From NCBI RefSeq assembly GCF_001279525.1, contig NZ_LGDY01000115.1, positions 1 to 64,000 on the forward strand: a stretch of 64,000 nt of DNA, written 5' to 3'. The notes beneath the pieces are model-generated. The model was not told the DNA's origin and ran no database searches. It was given only the letters and a program-made list of their open reading frames with translations. The stretch comes from Nocardia sp. NRRL S-836. GTDB taxonomy: Bacteria; Actinomycetota; Actinomycetes; Mycobacteriales; Pseudonocardiaceae. Within the stretch, counting starts at the first letter, position 1. Every line of letters starts with the position of its first letter. This document shows, piece by piece, positions 45,503 to 53,798 of this stretch. Position numbers and translations under genes: made by a program.

Positions 45503-47758
45503 TCACACCTTCCTGATCCGCACGGCGCTGATCTTGAACACCGGCTGCTTGGACACCGGGTCCCAGGTGGTGCGGGTCAGCTCGTTCGCGGCCTGGAACC
45601 CGTAGTGGAACGGCACGAACACGACGCCGGGACGGCACCGTCCGATCCGGACCGGAACCTCGATCGCACCACGCTCGGACTCCACGCACACGAGGTCCCC
45701 CTCGGCCAAGCCGAGGGCGTCGGCGTCGGCGGAAGAGACTTCGACCCAAGGGTCGGGCGCGGCCTGCTGCAGCTTCGGTGCCCGGCCCGTCTTGGTGCGG
45801 GTGTGGAAGTGGTAGACCGAACGCCCGGTCGTGCACAGCAACGGGTAGTCGTCGCTGAGCTGCTCCGGCGCGGGGGTGTACTCGACCGCCTTGAGGAACG
45901 CGCGGCCGTCGGGCCGCCGCGCCCGGTACTCGACGGGCGTCACGGACGCGCCGGTCAGCAGGTCGTGGCCGAAGTCCTCGCAGTGGTCGGCCGCGGTGGG
46001 GAAGTGGCTGTCGGCGTAGAGCCGTTCCTTGCCACCCCACGGGATTCCGCCCTCGCGCAGCTTCGCGTAGGACAGCTCGGTGTAGTCGCACGGGCGGCCG
46101 CGGCTGCACTCGCGCCACGCGTCGAACGCGCCCTCCGCGTCCTTCCACTTGATCAACGGCGCCCCGTCGCGGTCGCGGAAGTCCATGCGTCGCGCGTAGT
46201 CCAGGAAGATGTCCAGGTCGCTGCGCGCCTCGCCGGGTGGCTGCACGGCCTGCTCCGACAGGTGCACGACACGGGTGGCGTTGGTGAACGTGCCCTGCTT
46301 CTCGCCCCACAGCGCGGCGGGCAGCACCACGTCGGCCAGCTCGGTCGTCTCGGTCGGGAAACCGTCCTGCACCACCACGAACAGGTCGTCCCTGCGCAGG
46401 ATGTCCCTGATCCGCGCCAGTTCCGGCAACGACACCGCCGGGTTCGTCGCGGAGATCCACAGGAACCTGATGGAGCCCTGCTCGGCATAGCGCCAGATCT
46501 GCATCGCGTGCGTCGGCGGCGCCCAGTGCGGGATGACCAGCGGGTCGACGTTCCACAGCCGGGCGAGCTGCTCGACGTGCTCGGGGTTGTCCCAGTTGCG
46601 GAAGCCGGGCAGGTCGCCGTTCGCGCCGCACTCGCGGGTGTTCTGCGCGGTCGGCTGGCCGTTCATCTGCAGCACGCCGCTGCCCGGCCGCCCGATCAGG
46701 CCGCGCAGCAGGTGCAGGTTGTTGACCTGGCACGACGCTGCGGTGGCCTGGTGCGACTGGTAGAAGCCCTGCAGCACGGTCGACAGCACGCGGCCGGTCG
46801 TGCCGAAGATCTCGGCGGCCCTGAGCAGGTCGGCTGGGGAGATCCCGCAGATCCGCGCCACGTGCTCCGGGGTGTAGGGCTCGACGGTCGCCTTGAGCTC
46901 CTCGAACCCGAGCGTGTGCGCGGCCACGTAGTCGTGGTCGACCCAGTCGTGCTCGATCACCGCGCGCACCAGGCCGTTCAACAGCGCCTGGTTGGTACCG
47001 GGCAACGGCGCCAGGTGCACGTCCGCCCGTTCCGCCACCGGCGTGCGGCGCGGGTCCACGACGACCAGCCGCGGCCGGTCGGGGCCGTCCAGCCGGTCCA
47101 GCACCCGTGCCCACAGCACCGTCTGCGTGGCGGCCATGTTGTGCCCGAACAGGAACAGCGCGTCGGTCAGGTCCACGTCGGCGTGGCAGGCGGGCTGGCC
47201 GTCCGAGCCGAAGGTCTCCTTGAGCGCCGCCGCGGCCGTCGCCGTGCACAGCCGGGTGTTGCCGTCCATGTGCGGCGTGCCGATCCCGGCCTTCCCGATC
47301 ACGCCGAGCGTGTAGTACTCCTCCAGGAACAGCTGCCCGCTGGTGTAGAAACCGTGCGACAGCGGCCCGGACTCGGCCAGCAGCTCCCGCGAGCGGCGCA
47401 CGACCTCGCCCATCGCGGTGTCCCAGTCGGTCTCGACCAGCTCACCGCCGCGGCGGATCCGTGGTCGCGTGAGGCGGTCGGTGCGGTGGGCCTGCCACGA
47501 GCCGTACAGCCCCTTGGGGCCGAGCCGGCCACGGTTCACCGGGTCGTCGGCCCGGCCGCGCACCCCGACCATCCGGCCGTCCTTGACCGCGATGTCGCAG
47601 CCGCAACCGTTGCTGCACAGCACGCACGCCGACGGGACCCAGCGGTCCACATCGGACTCGGTGACACCGTCCGCGAGCTCCAGGTCGACCCTGGCCGGCC
47701 AGTCGGACCCACGTCCGTGCGGAGTGCGTGGTCCCCAAACGTCGGCGATCCGGTTCAC
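45503..47758 (-). CDS. molybdopterin oxidoreductase (FdhF/NasA-like)
   Basis: 751 aa bis-MGD enzyme. The N-terminal iron-sulphur motif is C45-x2-C48-x3-C52, then C54. The expected fourth ligand position in NRGRLCPKG is Gly80 (NRGRLGPKG). The Mo/W-bis-PGD domains follow (GNTRLCTATAAAALKETFG, WVDHDYVAAHT, GQPTAQNTRECG), then the dinucleotide-binding C-terminus (LLCTTGRSVYHFHTRTKTGRA, NELTRTTWDPVSKQP). No Tat signal, so cytoplasmic. GTG 47758 is used; the longer N-terminus is Arg/Cys-rich and unlikely. Substrate could be formate or nitrate. The divergent formaldehyde-dehydrogenase-like gene favours formate. Confidence 0.82.
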   Translation of the reverse strand: MNRIADVWGPRTPHGRGSDWPARVDLELADGVTESDVDRWVPSACVLCSNGCGCDIAVKDGRMVGVRGRADDPVNRGRLGPKGLYGSWQAHRTDRLTRPRIRRGGELVETDWDTAMGEVVRRSRELLAESGPLSHGFYTSGQLFLEEYYTLGVIGKAGIGTPHMDGNTRLCTATAAAALKETFGSDGQPACHADVDLTDALFLFGHNMAATQTVLWARVLDRLDGPDRPRLVVVDPRRTPVAERADVHLAPLPGTNQALLNGLVRAVIEHDWVDHDYVAAHTLGFEELKATVEPYTPEHVARICGISPADLLRAAEIFGTTGRVLSTVLQGFYQSHQATAASCQVNNLHLLRGLIGRPGSGVLQMNGQPTAQNTRECGANGDLPGFRNWDNPEHVEQLARLWNVDPLVIPHWAPPTHAMQIWRYAEQGSIRFLWISATNPAVSLPELARIRDILRRDDLFVVVQDGFPTETTELADVVLPAALWGEKQGTFTNATRVVHLSEQAVQPPGEARSDLDIFLDYARRMDFRDRDGAPLIKWKDAEGAFDAWRECSRGRPCDYTELSYAKLREGGIPWGGKERLYADSHFPTAADHCEDFGHDLLTGASVTPVEYRARRPDGRAFLKAVEYTPAPEQLSDDYPLLCTTGRSVYHFHTRTKTGRAPKLQQAAPDPWVEVSSADADALGLAEGDLVCVESERGAIEVPVRIGRCRPGVVFVPFHYGFQAANELTRTTWDPVSKQPVFKISAVRIRKV

Positions 47759-47910
47759 GACACAGCGGTACCCGGCCCTGACCGGCCGAAACAGCGGACA
47801 TCGCTGACAAACCGGGCGTGAAGTACCCGGACCCGGTGTGCGGCAAACCCACACCCTCGGGTGTTTGTCCCGCTGCGACCAGGGAACCAGCCAGGAAAGG
47901 AGGAGGGCTG

Positions 47911-49047
47911 ATGAAGGCTGTTGTGTGGCACGGCGTGGGCGACATCCGGCTGGACGAGGTGACTGATCCGCGCATCCAGGAGCCGACCGACGCGGTCATC
48001 CGCATCACCCGCAGCGCGATCTGCGGCACCGACCTGCACATGGTCAGGGGCACGATGCCGGACATGGTCGAGGGCACCGTCCTCGGCCACGAGGCGGTCG
48101 GCGTGGTCGAGGAGGTCGGCGCGCAGGTCCGCGGCTTCACGCCCGGTGACCGGGTCGTGGTCACCTCCACGATCGGGTGCGGCACCTGTTCCTACTGCCG
48201 TGCCGGGTACTTCGCCCAGTGCGACACCGCCAACCCGAACGGACCGGAGGCGGGTACCTGCTTCTTCGGCGGTCCGAAGTCGACCGGTCCCGTCGACGGC
48301 CTGCAGGCCGAGTACGCGCGGATCCCGCACGCCATGACGGCGCTGGTGCGGGTGCCCGACGCGGTGAGCGACGACCAGGCGATCCTGCTCTCCGACATCT
48401 TCCCGACGGCGTGGTTCGGTGCCCGGCTGGCCGAGGTCGGCTCCGGTGACACCGTGCTCGTGCTGGGAGCGGGCGTGGTCGGCCAGTTCGCGATCGCGTC
48501 GGCGAAACGGCTGGGCGCCGGCCGGGTGATCGTCGTCGACGGCATCGAGTCGCGGCTCGCCAAGGCCCGCGAGCAGAACGCCGAGACGGTGAACTTCAAC
48601 TCCGAGGACCCCACCGAGGTCGTGAAGGAGCTGACCGGCGGCATCGGGCCGGACCGCGTGATCGAGGCGGTCGGTGTCGACGCCGAGAAGCCCGACGACA
48701 AGCCGTCCGGCGAGCAGTGGAAGCCGGGTGACGCGCCGGAGCAGGCCCTGAAGTGGGCGGTCGAGATGGTCGCGAAGGCCGGCTCGATCGGCATCATCGG
48801 CGTCTACCCACCGGGGTTCGAGCAGTTCCCGATCGGCGAGGCGATGAACAAGAACCTCACCCTGCGGATGGGCAACTGCAACCACCGCCGCTACCTGCCG
48901 CGGCTGCTCGACCTCGTCGTCTCCGGCGTCGTCGACCCCACGGCGTTCATCACCCAGCACGAGAAGCCCAGCTCCGCGATCGAGGCGTACAAGTCGTTCG
49001 ACCTGCGCGAGGACGGCTGGCTGAAGACGGTTCTCGATGTCGCCTGA
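47911..49047 (+). CDS. zinc-dependent alcohol dehydrogenase, glutathione-independent formaldehyde dehydrogenase-like
   Basis: 378 aa MDR family. Catalytic zinc ligands Cys38 (CGTDLH) and His60/Glu61 (GHEAVG). Structural zinc site Cys90, 93, 96, 104. Rossmann GAGVVGQFAIASA. The extended loop (PNGPEAGTCFFGGPKSTGPVDGLQAEY) and the EAVGVDAEK/GVYPPGFEQFPIG blocks resemble formaldehyde dismutase/dehydrogenase-type enzymes rather than simple ADHs. ATG 47911 has an AAAGGAGGAGGG ribosome site. It is divergent from the molybdoenzyme, so the two may oxidise formaldehyde to formate to CO2. Its end overlaps the next gene by 11 bp. Confidence 0.88.
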   Translation: MKAVVWHGVGDIRLDEVTDPRIQEPTDAVIRITRSAICGTDLHMVRGTMPDMVEGTVLGHEAVGVVEEVGAQVRGFTPGDRVVVTSTIGCGTCSYCRAGYFAQCDTANPNGPEAGTCFFGGPKSTGPVDGLQAEYARIPHAMTALVRVPDAVSDDQAILLSDIFPTAWFGARLAEVGSGDTVLVLGAGVVGQFAIASAKRLGAGRVIVVDGIESRLAKAREQNAETVNFNSEDPTEVVKELTGGIGPDRVIEAVGVDAEKPDDKPSGEQWKPGDAPEQALKWAVEMVAKAGSIGIIGVYPPGFEQFPIGEAMNKNLTLRMGNCNHRRYLPRLLDLVVSGVVDPTAFITQHEKPSSAIEAYKSFDLREDGWLKTVLDVA

Positions 49048-49954
49048 ACGGGTGGTCGTCACCGGCGGTGCGGGCTTCCTCGGCTCGCACGTGTGCGAGG
49101 CGCTGCTGGAGGAGGGCGCCCAGGTCGTGTGCGTGGACGACTTCCGCACCGGCTCGCGCGCCAACGTGCCGGACGGCGTCGGCGTGGTCACGGCCGACGT
49201 CTCCCGGCCGCTCGACCTGCTCGGCCCCGTCGACCTGGTGCTGCACCTGGCGTGCCCCGCCTCGCCGGCCGACTACCTGCGCATGCCGGTGGACACGTTG
49301 CGCGCCGGGGGTTTCGGCACCTATCACGCGCTGGACCTGGCGCGCCGCAAGGACGCCCGCGTCGTCGTGGCGTCCACGAGCGAGGTCTACGGCGACCCGC
49401 TGGAGCACCCGCAGCGCGAGTCGTACTGGGGGCACGTGAACCCGATCGGCCCGCGCAGCGTCTACGACGAGGCCAAGCGGTTCGGCGAGGCGATGACAAT
49501 GGCGTTCCGGCAGGAACACGGCGTGAACGCGGGCATCGTGCGGATCTTCAACACCTACGGGCCGCGGATGCGCGCACACGACGGCCGCATGATCCCGACG
49601 TTCCTGCGGCAGGCGCTGGCGGGCGAACCGCTGACCGTGCACGGGGACGGCCGGCAGACCCGGTCGCTGTGCTACGTCTCGGACCTCGTGCGCGGGCTGC
49701 TCGCGATGGCCCGCACCGACCAGTCCGGCCCGATCAACCTCGGCAACCCGGCCGAGGTGACCGTGCTGGACGTCGCCCGCAAGACGATCGAGGTCACCGG
49801 CAGCTCGTCGGAGATCTGCCACGTCGAGGCGATGACCGACGACCCGCGGCGCCGCCGCCCAGACATCGCGCTGGCGCAACGGGTGCTCGGCTGGCAGCCC
49901 CACGTGCCGCTGGAAGAGGGACTGCGCTCGTTTGCCCGCGAGTTCGCAGGGTAG
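49037..49954 (+). CDS. extended SDR, UDP-glucuronate decarboxylase (UXS)-like epimerase
   Basis: 305 aa. NAD-binding GGAGFLG (10-16), active-site Tyr143/Lys147 in YDEAK, and LACPASPADYLRMPVDTLRA, the block characteristic of UDP-xylose synthases. The C-terminus GWQPHVPLEEGLRSF is also typical. Expected reaction: UDP-glucuronate to UDP-xylose plus CO2 through a 4-keto intermediate. The locus also encodes UDP-glucose dehydrogenase (53750), the enzyme that would feed it. It is translationally coupled to the ADH upstream by an 11-bp overlap, although ADH is probably unrelated in function. Confidence 0.87.
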   Translation: MSPERVVVTGGAGFLGSHVCEALLEEGAQVVCVDDFRTGSRANVPDGVGVVTADVSRPLDLLGPVDLVLHLACPASPADYLRMPVDTLRAGGFGTYHALDLARRKDARVVVASTSEVYGDPLEHPQRESYWGHVNPIGPRSVYDEAKRFGEAMTMAFRQEHGVNAGIVRIFNTYGPRMRAHDGRMIPTFLRQALAGEPLTVHGDGRQTRSLCYVSDLVRGLLAMARTDQSGPINLGNPAEVTVLDVARKTIEVTGSSSEICHVEAMTDDPRRRRPDIALAQRVLGWQPHVPLEEGLRSFAREFAG

Positions 49955-49963
49955 CCGCTCATC

Positions 49964-51559
49964 ATGCGAGTTCTCGGTATCAACGCCGTGTTCCACGACC
50001 CGGCCGCAGCTCTCGTGATCGATGGTGAGACCGTCGCGGCGGCGGAAGAAGAACGCTTCTCCCGCCGCAAGCACGGCAAGCGCCCGGTGCCGTTCTCGGC
50101 GTGGGAACAGCCCGAGCTCTCCGCCCGCTGGTGCCTGGAGCAGGCCGGGCTGACGGCGGCGGACCTGGACGTCGTCGCCTACTCCTACGACCCGGACCTG
50201 GTCGACGCCCAGTACGCGCCGTGGGAGGACCTGCGCACGCAGTACGCACGCCGTGCGCCGCAGTTCCTGGCGTCCGTCCTGCCCGGCCTGGACCCGGACA
50301 TCGTCCAGTTCGTGCCGCACCACGTCGCCCACGCGGCGTCCACCGGCCTCGCCGCGCCGTTCGCGGGCAACTGCGCCGTGCTGGTCGCCGACGGGCGCGG
50401 CGAGTGCGGCTCGCACCTCGCGGGCCGCTACGTCGACCAGGAGCTGACCACGCTGGCGGCGCAGCGGCTGCCGCACTCGCTCGGGCTGTTCTACGAAGAC
50501 CTGACCGAGCACCTGGGCTTCCTGCGCTCCAGCGACGAGTACAAGGTGATGGCGCTGGCCTCGCACGCCAAGCCGGTGCACCTCGACCTGATGCGCGAGC
50601 ACGTGGTGGTCCGCGACGGCGGCTTCGAGATCACGCCGTTCGACTGGAACACGCTGGCCAAGCAGCGGGCCGCCGACGGCGAGCTGACCTCGGAGCACGC
50701 GGAGCTGGCCGCGTCGGTGCAGGTCCGGCTCGAAGAGGTGCTGCTGGAGCTCGTCACGTGGCTGCACGAGCACACCGGCGAACGGCGGCTGGCCATGGCC
50801 GGTGGCGTCGCGCTGAACTGCGTGGCCAACACCCGGATCTTCGCCGAGGGACCGTTCGACGAGGTGTGGGTCCAGCCCGCCGCCGGTGACTCCGGCACCG
50901 CGCTGGGTGCCGCCCTGCACGCCAGCACCGACACGGTCGCGCCCATGCCGTCCGCGGCGCTGGGCCGCGGCTTCTCCGACGCCGAGATCGAGTCCGTGCT
51001 GAAGACCGCCGCCGTGCCTTACGAACGGCCGGCCGATGTCGCCGCCGAGGTCGCGCAGGCGTTGGCGGACAACAAGATCGTGGCCTGGTTCCAGGGCCGC
51101 AGCGAGTACGGCCCGCGGGCGCTGGGGCAGCGGTCGCTGCTCGCCAACCCGTGCTTCGCCGAGAACCTGACCCGCCTCAACGACGTCAAGGGCCGCGAGC
51201 AGTTCCGCCCGGTGGCACCGATGGTGCTGCTGGACCGCGCGGCCACGGTGTTCTCCCGCGGCCCGATCCCGAGCCCCTACATGCTGTTCGTGCACGACGT
51301 CCGTCCGGAGTGGACCGATCGCATCCCGGCCGTGGTGCACGTCGACGGCACCGCGCGCGCCCAGACCGTGTCCGGCGACCCGCTGCTGGAACGGATGCTG
51401 CGCGGCTTCGAGGCGCTCACCGGCGTTCCGGTGGTCGTCAACACCAGCCTCAACACGGCGGGCCGCCCGATGGTCGACAGCCCGCGCGACGCTCTGGAGT
51501 GCTTCGGCTCGTCGCCGGTCGACCTGCTCGCCATCGGACCGTTCGTGGTGCGCCGATGA
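49964..51559 (+). CDS. carbamoyltransferase, NodU/CmcH family
   Basis: 531 aa. The N-terminal TobZ-like YrdC-fused fold begins RVLGINAVFHDPAAALVIDG. Metal/ATP site HHVAHAASTG; ALNCVANTRI; GRSEYGPRALGQRSLL with REQFRPVAPMVL and VNTSLNTAGRPMV are the classic family blocks. The reaction transfers carbamoyl from carbamoyl phosphate through carbamoyl-AMP to a hydroxyl group, here likely on a sugar of the glycan made by this locus. It is followed by a GT2 gene with an ATGA overlap. Confidence 0.93.
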   Translation: MRVLGINAVFHDPAAALVIDGETVAAAEEERFSRRKHGKRPVPFSAWEQPELSARWCLEQAGLTAADLDVVAYSYDPDLVDAQYAPWEDLRTQYARRAPQFLASVLPGLDPDIVQFVPHHVAHAASTGLAAPFAGNCAVLVADGRGECGSHLAGRYVDQELTTLAAQRLPHSLGLFYEDLTEHLGFLRSSDEYKVMALASHAKPVHLDLMREHVVVRDGGFEITPFDWNTLAKQRAADGELTSEHAELAASVQVRLEEVLLELVTWLHEHTGERRLAMAGGVALNCVANTRIFAEGPFDEVWVQPAAGDSGTALGAALHASTDTVAPMPSAALGRGFSDAEIESVLKTAAVPYERPADVAAEVAQALADNKIVAWFQGRSEYGPRALGQRSLLANPCFAENLTRLNDVKGREQFRPVAPMVLLDRAATVFSRGPIPSPYMLFVHDVRPEWTDRIPAVVHVDGTARAQTVSGDPLLERMLRGFEALTGVPVVVNTSLNTAGRPMVDSPRDALECFGSSPVDLLAIGPFVVRR

Positions 51560-52455
51560 GCTACTCGGTCGTGATCCCCACCGTCGGCCGGGACGCCCTC
51601 AACGACCTGCTCGACGTGCTGAACAACGGCCCGGGCCCGGAGCCGGTCGAGGTCATCGTCGTCGACGACAGCGACACCCGCAGGGGACCGGCCGCCGCGC
51701 GCAACGCCGGGTGGCGCGCGGCCCGTGGCGACTGGGTGGCCTTCGTCGACGACGACGTCGTGCTGCCACCGGACTGGAAGGTCCAGCTGGCCAAGGACCT
51801 GGAGGGCCTGGAGGACGACGTCGCCGCCACCCAGGCGAAGATCGTCGTGCCACTGCCGGCCGACCGCCCGCCGACCGACGCCGAACGCGGCACCGCCGGT
51901 CTGGCCGACGCCCTGTGGATCACCGCGGACATGGCGTACCGCCGGTCGGTCCTGCACCGCACCGGCGGCTTCGACGAACGGTTCCCCCGCGCCTACCGCG
52001 AGGACGCCGAGCTGGCGTTGCGGGTGCAGGACCTCGGATATCGGATCGTGCGCGGCGCACGGGTCACGACGCACCCGGTCAAGCCCGCGACCTTCTTCAC
52101 CAGCGTCCAGCAGCAACGCGGCAACGCCGACGACGCCCTGATGCGCCACCTGCTCGGCCCGGGGTGGCGCACGCGCATCGGCGGCCGCCGCGGCCGGCTG
52201 CACGAGCACGCGCTGACCACCGGCGCCGCACTGGCCGCGGTCCTCTGCGGACTGACCGGCCACCGCCGTGCCGCACTGGCGTCGGCGGCGGTGTGGGCCG
52301 GACTGACCGCGCGCTTCGCGGCACAACGGATCGCACCGGGCCCGCGTGACGCCCGCGAGATCACGCAGATGGTGGTCACCAGCGCGGTCATCCCACCGGC
52401 GGCCTGCTGGCACCGGCTGCGCGGCGAGCTGCGGCTCCGGCGGGCGAGCCGATGA
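51556..52455 (+). CDS. glycosyltransferase family 2
   Basis: 299 aa GT-A enzyme. SVVIPTVGRDALNDLLD at the start, VIVVDDSD as first acidic motif, WVAFVDDDVVLPPDW carrying the DxD, and FPRAYREDAELALRV as the ED motif with catalytic base. C-terminal 90 residues contain one or two hydrophobic helices (LTTGAALAAVLCGLTG), suggesting membrane association. Coupled to carbamoyltransferase upstream and GT9 downstream by ATGA overlaps. The sugar donor is not deducible. Confidence 0.9.
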   Translation: MSYSVVIPTVGRDALNDLLDVLNNGPGPEPVEVIVVDDSDTRRGPAAARNAGWRAARGDWVAFVDDDVVLPPDWKVQLAKDLEGLEDDVAATQAKIVVPLPADRPPTDAERGTAGLADALWITADMAYRRSVLHRTGGFDERFPRAYREDAELALRVQDLGYRIVRGARVTTHPVKPATFFTSVQQQRGNADDALMRHLLGPGWRTRIGGRRGRLHEHALTTGAALAAVLCGLTGHRRAALASAAVWAGLTARFAAQRIAPGPRDAREITQMVVTSAVIPPAACWHRLRGELRLRRASR

Positions 52456-53798
52456 GGGTGCTCGTGCTGCGGGCGCTCGGCCTGGGCGACCTGCTGACCG
52501 CCGTGCCGGCGTTGCGCGGCCTGCGGGCGGCCTTCCCGGACGCCGAGATCACCCTCGCCGCACCGGCCTGGCTGGCCGACGCGGTCGACCGGATCGACGC
52601 CGTCGACCGGCTGCTGCCGACCGCCGAGCTGGCGCCGATCGCGTTCGAACGGCCCGACCTCGCGGTGAACCTGCACGGCCGCGGACCGCAGAGCGTCGAA
52701 CTGCTGCGGGCGACGAACCCGCGCCGGTTGATCACGCACGAGGTGTGGCAGGAGGACCAGCACGAGGTGGTCCGGTGGTGTGAGCTGCTGGAGCGCAACG
52801 GCATCCCGTGCGACCCGGACGACCTGCGGCTGCCCGCCGTGGGACCGCGCACGAACCGGGTGGTGATCCATCCGGGTGCGAGCACGGGGGCGCGGCGGTG
52901 GCCGGCGGAGCGGTACGCGGCGGTGGCTCGTGCGCTGATCGGGGCCTTGCCGGACGCGGGTGCACCGGATGGGGGCCTGGGTGACGCGGGCATGGTCGCC
53001 GGCGCGTCGGCTGGCGCTGGTCTGGTTGGCGTTGCCGCGGCTGACAGCGGCTTGTCCGGCGGCGATCTGCGCGATGCGGGCTTGGCTGGCGCTGCTTCGC
53101 CTGAGGGCGGTCGGCCTGCGGCCGGTCTGCGCGACGCGTGCCTGCCCGGCGCTGCCTCGTCTGGGGCTGCCTCGTCCGACGGCGGTCGGCCCACAGCCGA
53201 TCCGCGCGGTGCGCGCCTGGCTGCCGCATCCGCGCCTACCGCTGCCTCGGCTGGCGCTGCCTCACCTCACAGCGGCCCGGCTGGCTTTGCCTCGCCCCAC
53301 GACGGCCCGCCTGCCGCCGCCGCGCCCAACGGTGGCCCAGCCGCCGGTCTGCCCGGCAAGGGCCCATCCGACGCCGGTCCGTCCGACCACACCCGGCGCG
53401 CGGCGTCCGGCCGGTCCGTCGTCGTCACCGCCGGGCCCGGCGAGCTCGACCTCGCCCGCGGGATCTCCCCCCACCCGTTCTCCGGCAGCCTGGCCCAGCT
53501 CCTGGACCTCGTCGCCACCGCACGCCTGCTCATCTGCGGCGACACCGGCGTCGCGCACGTGGCCACCGCCTACGGCACGCCGTCGGTGCTGCTGTTCGGC
53601 CCGATGTCACCCCGCCTGTGGGGGCCGCGGCACGGGCCGCACCGGGTGCTGTGGCACGGCCGGACCGGCGACACGTTCGCCGCGGAACCCGACCCAGGCC
53701 TGCTGCGGATCACCGTGGACGAGGTCCTGGACGCTGCTGGAGGTGTGTTGTGCGAGCCAAGCGAATCGGCGTCGTCGGCGCGGGTTACGTCGGTCTGA
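52452..53798 (+). CDS. glycosyltransferase family 9 (heptosyltransferase-like) with low-complexity insertion
   Basis: 448 aa. N-terminal GT9 domain RVLVLRALGLGDLLTAVPALRGLRAAFPDA; C-terminal nucleotide-binding part VVIHPGASTGARRWPAERYAAVARAL ... VVVTAGPGELDLARGI ... LLICGDTGVAHVATAYGTPSVLLFGP. Residues about 165-319 are an Ala/Gly/Pro/Ser-rich insert placed exactly in the helix-strand loop that has about five residues in the second GT9 of the locus (58317). The likely donor is ADP-heptose made by gmhA/hldE/gmhB downstream. The last 49 bp overlap the UDP-glucose dehydrogenase gene. Confidence 0.85.
   Translation: MRVLVLRALGLGDLLTAVPALRGLRAAFPDAEITLAAPAWLADAVDRIDAVDRLLPTAELAPIAFERPDLAVNLHGRGPQSVELLRATNPRRLITHEVWQEDQHEVVRWCELLERNGIPCDPDDLRLPAVGPRTNRVVIHPGASTGARRWPAERYAAVARALIGALPDAGAPDGGLGDAGMVAGASAGAGLVGVAAADSGLSGGDLRDAGLAGAASPEGGRPAAGLRDACLPGAASSGAASSDGGRPTADPRGARLAAASAPTAASAGAASPHSGPAGFASPHDGPPAAAAPNGGPAAGLPGKGPSDAGPSDHTRRAASGRSVVVTAGPGELDLARGISPHPFSGSLAQLLDLVATARLLICGDTGVAHVATAYGTPSVLLFGPMSPRLWGPRHGPHRVLWHGRTGDTFAAEPDPGLLRITVDEVLDAAGGVLCEPSESASSARVTSV
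52944..53408 (+). repeat. in-frame low-complexity repeat expansion inside GT9 gene
   Basis: About 155 codons, built from degenerate 20-25-residue units of type LRDAGLAGAASPEGGRPAAG / LRDACLPGAASSG...GGRPTAD, then shorter GAASPHSGPAG-like units. Recurring DNA words include GGCGCTGCCTCG. The frame is kept through the whole insert. Confidence 0.75.
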
